A DNA stretch of 39,216 nt from Bacteroidales bacterium (GTDB lineage: Bacteria; Bacteroidota; Bacteroidia; Bacteroidales; UBA12077): contig JAQIBH010000003.1 in NCBI GenBank assembly GCA_027859205.1, forward strand, positions 1-39,216, in the 5' to 3' direction. The notes under the pieces are model-generated. The model was not told the DNA's origin. It did not search any database and was given only the letters and a program-made list of their open reading frames with translations. This document shows, piece by piece, positions 34,605 to 39,216 of this stretch; positions within the stretch are counted from its first letter, which is position 1; each line of letters begins with the position of its first letter. The position numbers and the translations under genes were made by a program.

Positions 34605-35075
34605 TTATTTATCATTTTCCAGATTTAAATCACCACCCATAATTTTTTCAGCCAGTGCTGCAAAATCATCGGAGCCTTCTTCTATTGAGGCATACATGTT
34701 TTTAGCCCAAATCTCTATTCTTCCGTCCTGTCCTGCTAAAATTGCTTCTTTAGATATATTTGCGAGTTCAAGTAATCTTTTTGGAATTAGCATCCTATTG
34801 TTACCATCAAGTACAATTTCTGCTGACCCACGATAAAAATTCCTAAGAAATTTATTGTGTTCCTTGTTATATGGGTTAATTTTACTCCTAATTATTGAAT
34901 TTTGTCGTTCCCATTCTTCAATAGGAAACAAAACTAAGCAGTGTTCAAAAATATCTTTTTTCACAACAAAGCGGCCTTGAGTAGCAGAACTCATCTGCTT
35001 CTTAAGTGTTGAAGGAAAAGTTACTCTCCCTTTCTCGTCAACTTTACAGTTATAATCACCGATAAATGTTGTCAT
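34605..35075 (-). CDS. mraZ: Transcriptional regulator MraZ
   Basis: A 156-residue DNA-binding protein with two AbrB-like MraZ half-domains. It shows FIGDYNCKVDEKGRVTFPSTL in the first half and EIVLDGNNRMLIPKRLLELA in the second. It is the first gene of the cluster and in other bacteria binds just upstream of itself to regulate the dcw operon. I place the start at ATG 35075: the longer frame from a GTG at 35120 would add 15 residues not expected in MraZ and would run into the operator-like box array. That array (35116-35150) ends 40 nt before this ATG, consistent with autoregulation. Confidence 0.93.
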   Translation of the reverse strand: MTTFIGDYNCKVDEKGRVTFPSTLKKQMSSATQGRFVVKKDIFEHCLVLFPIEEWERQNSIIRSKINPYNKEHNKFLRNFYRGSAEIVLDGNNRMLIPKRLLELANISKEAILAGQDGRIEIWAKNMYASIEEGSDDFAALAEKIMGGDLNLENDK

Positions 35076-35115
35076 GTATATTCGCTCTTTAACTCGTAAA
35101 AATATACAAAATTTC

Positions 35116-35150
35116 ACCACAATTTACCACTTTACTCCATATTTTACCAC
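35116..35150 (-). promoter_or_regulatory. Putative MraZ operator: four boxes in 10-bp phase
   Basis: On the minus strand, upstream of mraZ, the pentamers GTGGT, ATGGA, GTGGT and GTGGT start exactly 10 bp apart; on the plus strand they are ACCAC 35146-35150, TCCAT 35136-35140, ACCAC 35126-35130 and ACCAC 35116-35120. In E. coli MraZ binds direct repeats of TGGGN spaced by 5 nt, and in mollicutes AAAGTG repeats. Both patterns are echoed here: TGG cores with a 10-bp period, two of them as AAAGTGG. No clean TAnnTTTG promoter was found beside it; AAATTTTG (35107-35114) is the nearest. Confidence 0.75.
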
Positions 35151-35749
35151 TTTGTTAATAACTTTTACACTAATAAAAAAAATGTCAAAAGCATTTAAAC
35201 ACGGTGACTTGCCTTAAAACCCCTATATAATAAGGTGTACGTGTGGCCCGTAAGTTAAAAGGTGCCAAATAGAATATTTAAAATTTATGATACAGAAATG
35301 TGAATTCAAAATGGATTAATTTCCAATCTCATTAAATGGACGTTTTTTGATACAAATAAATAGAAAAAAGCTTAAAGAGAATGGAAACACAAATGAAATT
35401 TACAATGATGTCTGTTGGTTAAAAAAGAAGAAAGTATCAAAAATGATATTAAAAAAGAATTTGCTGCAAAGCTAACTGCATTTAAGAAATAAAAAACAAT
35501 TTAGTTAAATCAAAATTTACTAGTTGTTTCTATATTCCCAGTAATTCTGTCTTAAAAATAATTATTCAGAATTGAAATTAATTCACTATCTTGTATTTCT
35601 AATTATTCCGTATAAAAACAAGTCTCTTTGTTTTTTAATGAAAATAGTGCTTATCATATATTTTAGTTTCCCTGTGCTATTTTATTAAAAAATAACAGGA
35701 TTTTAGTACTCATATGATATTAGTTTACTTTACCTAAACCCAAAAAATA
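35151..35749. other. 600-nt non-coding, apparently degenerate region
   Basis: The region between the mraZ operator and the glycosyltransferase gene has no recognisable gene on either strand. At 35381-35422 lies a 13-codon frame beginning METQMKFTMM. From 35415 another frame is open to the stop at 35490-35492 and ends EFAAKLTAFKK; together they look like a small gene broken by a frameshift, but no family is recognised. Two long-loop inverted repeats are present: AATTCTG/CAGAATT (35543-35583) and CCTGT/ACAGG around a TATTTT/AAAAATA core (about 35672-35699). The region probably marks a junction between core and accessory DNA. Confidence 0.45.
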
Positions 35750-37978
35750 ATGAAATTAGCTTTTATTGGCACATACCCACCACGTGAATGTGGTATTGGT
35801 ACGTTTACGAATAACCTGTTCAAATCAATGTTAGGTGATGGTGAAAAGGCAACTAAAAATGAAGGATTCGTAATTGCCTTAAATGACGACCTAACTTATA
35901 AATACCCGGCAGAAGTAAAATTAACAATTAATCAGCAGAACCAGAGAGATTATTTAAAAGCTGCCAAATTCATAAATCTAGGTGGTACGGACATCTGTAT
36001 CCTTGAACATGAATTTGGTATTTTTGGTGGCCAAAATGGAGTTTACATTCTTCCCTTATTACATAGATTGGAAGTGCCACTTATAGTGACACTGCATACC
36101 GTACTTAAAAGTCCTTCGTATAACGAAAAGGCAGTATTACAGGAAATATGTAAAATGGCAAATAGAATTGTGGTGATGAGCAACAAAGCTATTGAGTTTT
36201 TGATTGGTATTTACAATGTACCTGAAGAAAAAATAGTTTTTATTGAACATGGCGTACCCGACATACATTTTAACCCAGAAGAATCGAAGAAAGAATTTAA
36301 GCTTGAAAGTAAAAAGGTGCTTCTTACCTTTGGTTTTGTTGGACGCAACAAAGGTATTGAAACGGTAATAAAAGCATTGCCTGCGATTGTTGAAAAGCAC
36401 CCCAATATTATTTATTTCATTTTGGGTAAAACTCATCCCAATGTGTTGCGGCATTCAGGTGAAGAATATCGTATTTTCTTAATGCGTTTAGTCAAAAATC
36501 TTCAACTTGAAAAGCATGTAATATTTCTGAATGAGTTTATTGATGAGCAATATTTGTTCAAATACTTATATGCTTGTGATATATACATTACACCTTATTT
36601 GAACGAAGCTCAGATTACTAGCGGAACATTGTCTTATGCCGTTGGAGTGGGTTCGGCTGTTATTTCTACACCCTATTGGCATGCAGCAGAACTTTTAGCA
36701 GAGGGAAGAGGAAAACTTTTCGATTTTGGTAATTCAGAAAGCTTAGCTTCCATCATTACAGAGCTCTTAGATAAGCCCGATGAATTAAAAACTCTTAAAA
36801 AAAGAGCATGTGAATATGGTCTCAAAATTACATGGCCAAAAACCGGTGAAAGGTATGTTGAACTTGCTGAAAATATTTTAAAAGAGAAACCTTATGTAAT
36901 TAAAAAGAAAGATACCGTACTAGACTTCCTTATTCTACCTCCTTTTTCTTTAGCTCATATTAATCGTTTGACGGATGATACAGGTATTATACAACATGCA
37001 AAATTTGGTATTCCTAACTTAAAAGAGGGTTATTGCCTTGACGATAATGCCAGAGCTTTGCTTATGGTATTAATGGCCTACCGACAAAAGAAAAATCGAA
37101 GGGCGCTTGAATTGTCTCCTATTTATTTAAGTTATATTCATTACATGCAAAATGAGGATGGCACTTTTAGGAATTTTCTGAGTTTTAGTAGAAACTTCCT
37201 GGATGAGATTGGATCTGAAGATTCTTTTGGGAGAACTATATGGGCTTTAGGATATTTATTAGGCAATGCCCCCAACGATGCTTATTACCAAACAGGCAAA
37301 CTGTTATTTTTTAATGCAGCTCCTAATTTTGAAAAATTAAAATCCATCAGGAGTATTGCCAATACAATGATCGGTATAAGCCATTACTTGAATATTAACC
37401 CATCTGATGATTCAATGACTGAAAGATTGCGCAACATGGCCTATAAGTTAATTAAGCATTATGAAGAGAACGAGACCTCCGATTGGAAATGGTTCGAATC
37501 TCTTCTGGCTTATGATAATGGTATTTTACCTCTGGCTCTTTTACATTCTGCGAAAATCTTGAACGATGAAAAAATTACTAAAGTTGCATTCGAAACGGTG
37601 GATTTTCTTACAAAACACACCCTAAAGGATAATTTCTTATCGATCATTGGAAATGAGAATTGGTATAAAAAAGATGGAGAAAGATCTGTTTTTGCGCAAC
37701 AGCCAATTGATGCTATGGCTATGGTTTTAATGTACCACCAGGCTTTTCTATTAACAAGAGATATAGAATATATTAATAAACTCTATGCATCTTTTTTATG
37801 GTTCCTTGGTGAAAATGACCTGAGAATGAGTTTGTATGATTTTGAAACCAAAGGCTGCTGCGATGGTTTTGAAAGTTCTGGTGTAAACCGGAATCAGGGA
37901 GCTGAAAGTTCACTGGCTTATTTGATTTCTCATTTAACTGTATTGCGGGCCTATGAAGAATTTCATGAGTCGGATTAA
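35750..37978 (+). CDS. GT4 glycosyltransferase fused to a helical C-terminal domain
   Basis: A 742-residue two-part protein. Residues 1 to about 380 are a GT-B glycosyltransferase of family 4. It starts FIGTYPPRECGIGTFTNNL and has the VIFLNEFIDEQYLFKYLYACDIYITPYLNEAQ region and the TPYWHAAELLAEGRGKL donor-site segment. Oddity: in place of the usual EX7E donor motif it has E286 but Ser295 (SGTLSYAVG) where the second Glu would be. Residues about 395-742 are mostly helical, with repeated segments such as EGYCLDDNARALLMV and LAYDNGILPLALLHSA, suggestive of an alpha/alpha toroid. No signal peptide or membrane helix, so cytoplasmic. It converges on a GH130 gene, which suggests a mannose-containing glycan pathway (inference). 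Base composition looks somewhat richer in GC than the dcw genes. Confidence 0.8.
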   Translation: MKLAFIGTYPPRECGIGTFTNNLFKSMLGDGEKATKNEGFVIALNDDLTYKYPAEVKLTINQQNQRDYLKAAKFINLGGTDICILEHEFGIFGGQNGVYILPLLHRLEVPLIVTLHTVLKSPSYNEKAVLQEICKMANRIVVMSNKAIEFLIGIYNVPEEKIVFIEHGVPDIHFNPEESKKEFKLESKKVLLTFGFVGRNKGIETVIKALPAIVEKHPNIIYFILGKTHPNVLRHSGEEYRIFLMRLVKNLQLEKHVIFLNEFIDEQYLFKYLYACDIYITPYLNEAQITSGTLSYAVGVGSAVISTPYWHAAELLAEGRGKLFDFGNSESLASIITELLDKPDELKTLKKRACEYGLKITWPKTGERYVELAENILKEKPYVIKKKDTVLDFLILPPFSLAHINRLTDDTGIIQHAKFGIPNLKEGYCLDDNARALLMVLMAYRQKKNRRALELSPIYLSYIHYMQNEDGTFRNFLSFSRNFLDEIGSEDSFGRTIWALGYLLGNAPNDAYYQTGKLLFFNAAPNFEKLKSIRSIANTMIGISHYLNINPSDDSMTERLRNMAYKLIKHYEENETSDWKWFESLLAYDNGILPLALLHSAKILNDEKITKVAFETVDFLTKHTLKDNFLSIIGNENWYKKDGERSVFAQQPIDAMAMVLMYHQAFLLTRDIEYINKLYASFLWFLGENDLRMSLYDFETKGCCDGFESSGVNRNQGAESSLAYLISHLTVLRAYEEFHESD

Positions 37979-38028
37979 AAAAAGTCCTGCAATTAGTGAG
38001 ATTTAAAAACCAAATTATGTATTTGTAA

Positions 38029-38925
38029 TTATTTTGAGTTTTTTAACTCAATAAGAAGTTCCTTCATATTAACTGTTGCATATGTGGAAGCATAATCTGA
38101 CATAGCATACGGTATAATCAAATCATCATTATGAATCATTGATCCGCATGAATAAACAACATTAGGAACATATCCTTCCCTTTCTTCGGTATTTGGAGTT
38201 AATAAAGGAGATTTCAACCTGCCGATTTCTTTTTCCGGGTTTTGAAGATCAAATAAAGATACCCCCAAGACATATTCCCGCATAGGTCCGACTCCATGTG
38301 TAATAACCAGCCATCCTTCGCTGGTTTCAATAGGAGATCCACAATTCCCAATCTGAACAAATTCCCATGGAAATTTAGGTATTTGTAATAATTTTGCTTC
38401 TCTCCAAATAGAAATATGATCCGAAAAAGCAATGTAATTGTTAAAACCATCTAAGCGACACAGCATAGCATATTTTCCATTAATTTTTCTCGGGAATAAT
38501 GCCATTCCCTTATTTTGGGCTATTTCTCCATGAATGGGAATTACCTTAAAATGGTAAAAATCCTCGGTAGCAATCATTTTTGGTAATATTCGGGTTCCAT
38601 CATAAGCAGTATATGTGGCATAATAAGTCACTTTATTGTTTTCATCCGTAAATTTCACGAAGCGAGCATCTTCAATGCCATTTTTTTCATTTACTAATAC
38701 CGGAAAAATAACCCTTTCCGAAATATTAGTGTCAAGTGAAAAGTTAAGTTCATAATGCGAAGAAGCAAGCCATTTTATCTGATTAAAGATTAACTCTTTA
38801 TCTGATGCAAGGTGGAGAGTCTTTCTTGCTTCCTTAATACAATCACGCAGTTCGCCATATGTAAACGTATCATTAAGTTTGTCCAAAACGAAATCTGAAG
38901 GAATAATAGTATGAAATTTTTGCAT
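38029..38925 (-). CDS. GH130 family protein, 5'-truncated
   Basis: The 298-residue frame covers the C-terminal part of a GH130 enzyme, a family of beta-mannoside phosphorylases and hydrolases with a five-bladed propeller fold. Visible family blocks are NGIEDARFVKF (82-92), NKGMALFPRKING (138-150), GNCGSPIETSEGWLVITHGVG (193-213) and EREGYVPNVVYSCGS (248-262). The long GH130 forms of Bacteroidota carry roughly 190 more residues in front, as I remember them; those are missing. The frame stays open upstream of the ATG as RKLDEM up to about 38941, where IS-like sequence begins. The gene was therefore probably longer and has been cut by the insertion. It lacks the first blade and is likely inactive. 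It converges with the glycosyltransferase gene, 50 nt apart. Confidence 0.8.
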   Translation of the reverse strand: MQKFHTIIPSDFVLDKLNDTFTYGELRDCIKEARKTLHLASDKELIFNQIKWLASSHYELNFSLDTNISERVIFPVLVNEKNGIEDARFVKFTDENNKVTYYATYTAYDGTRILPKMIATEDFYHFKVIPIHGEIAQNKGMALFPRKINGKYAMLCRLDGFNNYIAFSDHISIWREAKLLQIPKFPWEFVQIGNCGSPIETSEGWLVITHGVGPMREYVLGVSLFDLQNPEKEIGRLKSPLLTPNTEEREGYVPNVVYSCGSMIHNDDLIIPYAMSDYASTYATVNMKELLIELKNSK

Positions 38926-38941
38926 CTCATCTAACTTACGG

Positions 38942-39216
38942 TGTCGTGCTAAAATAGGTTGACCATTTTTTCATAAAAGAAAGTAGGTCAATATGAAAAG
39001 GAAAAAAGAAGGTACCCCGAGAAAAATCTATTCTTATGCATTCAAACAACAAGTTGTTTTGGAATTTGACAATGGACAAATTTCCAGACGAGGGCTGGCA
39101 ATAAAATATTGCATAAGTAGCACAACACTTGATAGATGGATTGAAAAGTATAGTATCTTAGCCAAAAACAAAAGAATGGCTGAAAAACACTCAAACGACC
39201 CTAGACACAAGATTAA
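38942..39216 (+). mobile_element. Left end of an IS3-type insertion sequence (partial)
   Basis: From about 38942 (TGTCGTGCTAAAATAGG, a plausible terminal repeat starting with TG) to the window edge the DNA belongs to an insertion sequence whose orfA starts at 38993. A TTGACC (38959-38964) and GGTCAA (38986-38991) pair lies between the proposed end and the gene. The right end, orfB and target duplication are outside the window, so the exact boundary is an inference from where GH130 coding sequence stops. Confidence 0.65.
38993..39216 (+). CDS. IS3-type transposase OrfA (partial, runs off the edge)
   Basis: The frame opens with ATG at 38993 and is uninterrupted for 74 codons to the window end. 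The translation is basic at the start (MKRKKEGTPRK) and continues YSYAFKQQVVLEFDNGQISR, then GLAIKYCISSTTLDRWIEKY. This is the helix-turn-helix layout of IS3-family OrfA proteins, which bind the element's ends and are joined to OrfB by frameshifting. The typical OrfA is about 90-130 residues, so perhaps half to three quarters is visible. It points away from the truncated GH130 gene. Confidence 0.8.
   Translation, partial: MKRKKEGTPRKIYSYAFKQQVVLEFDNGQISRRGLAIKYCISSTTLDRWIEKYSILAKNKRMAEKHSNDPRHKI

Noticed and set aside
35182-35198. TTGACA-like word on the minus strand upstream of mraZ (sigma-70 style -35)
   Set aside because: No TATAAT-like hexamer follows at 16-18 nt, and this phylum uses TTG/TAnnTTTG promoters, so it is probably chance.
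36137-36454. Minus-strand frames inside the GT4 gene
   Set aside because: Two overlapping antisense frames in different phases lie within conserved GT4 sequence; no plausible product.
1-39216. CRISPR arrays, tRNA or rRNA genes, prophage or toxin-antitoxin systems
   Set aside because: I looked for regularly spaced repeats, tRNA-like cloverleaf arms and typical gene pairs on both strands and saw none; the ORF6N gene alone is not a prophage.

Overview
The window is a low-GC (roughly one third G+C by eye) chromosomal segment of a member of the Bacteroidota, most likely Bacteroidales/Marinilabiliales-like, although the genus cannot be told from the sequence alone. The pointers are: promoter-like boxes of the Bacteroidota type (TTG/TTTG, about 19-23 nt, TAnnTTTG); no Shine-Dalgarno pattern before most genes; FtsZ ending in YLHDNVD; an enlarged MraY; the coaX / outer-membrane protein / TPR / lptC / ppiD gene order; an ORF6N-domain gene; and a GldN-like lipoprotein.

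Layout. Positions 1-485 are non-coding and hold three tandem leftward promoter-like elements. Positions 486-6600 carry a polyprenol-phosphate sugar transferase, dihydroorotase, a lipoprotein, a D-2-hydroxyacid dehydrogenase that converges on and overlaps an aspartate kinase, and class 1 fructose-1,6-bisphosphatase. A hairpin terminator after fbp is followed at once by a promoter-like box and mfd, which starts with TTG a few bases downstream. Positions 10072-16700 hold coaX, an outer-membrane protein, a TPR protein, lptC, a small membrane protein and ppiD. These are envelope genes in tight or overlapping order, except that ppiD sits behind a 350-nt gap with its own promoter-like box. A bidirectional palindromic terminator separates ppiD from a convergent radical SAM gene.

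Positions 18457-35150 (minus strand) are a complete division and cell wall (dcw) cluster in transcription order: mraZ, rsmH, ftsL, ftsI, murE, mraY, murD, ftsW, murG, an intruding ORF6N-domain gene, murC, ftsQ, ftsA, ftsZ, yqeY. Together the genes make lipid II from UDP-MurNAc (stem peptide ligases, MraY, MurG) and couple it to the FtsZ/FtsA ring and the FtsW/FtsI septal synthase. murF and ddl are not in the window. Upstream of mraZ are four boxes in exact 10-bp phase that look like the MraZ autoregulatory operator. After yqeY come REP-like hairpins and a terminator.

Positions 35151-39216 look like an accessory region: about 600 nt of apparently degenerate DNA, a GT4 glycosyltransferase fused to a helical C-terminal half, and a convergent GH130 (mannoside phosphorylase family) gene. 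The GH130 gene lacks its N-terminal part, apparently because an IS3-type element, whose orfA runs off the right edge, has inserted into it.

I found no convincing wholly new system. The most unusual items are the MraZ box array, the ORF6N gene inside the dcw cluster, the GT4-fusion/GH130 pair with the IS disruption, and the apparently near-leaderless TTG start of mfd.
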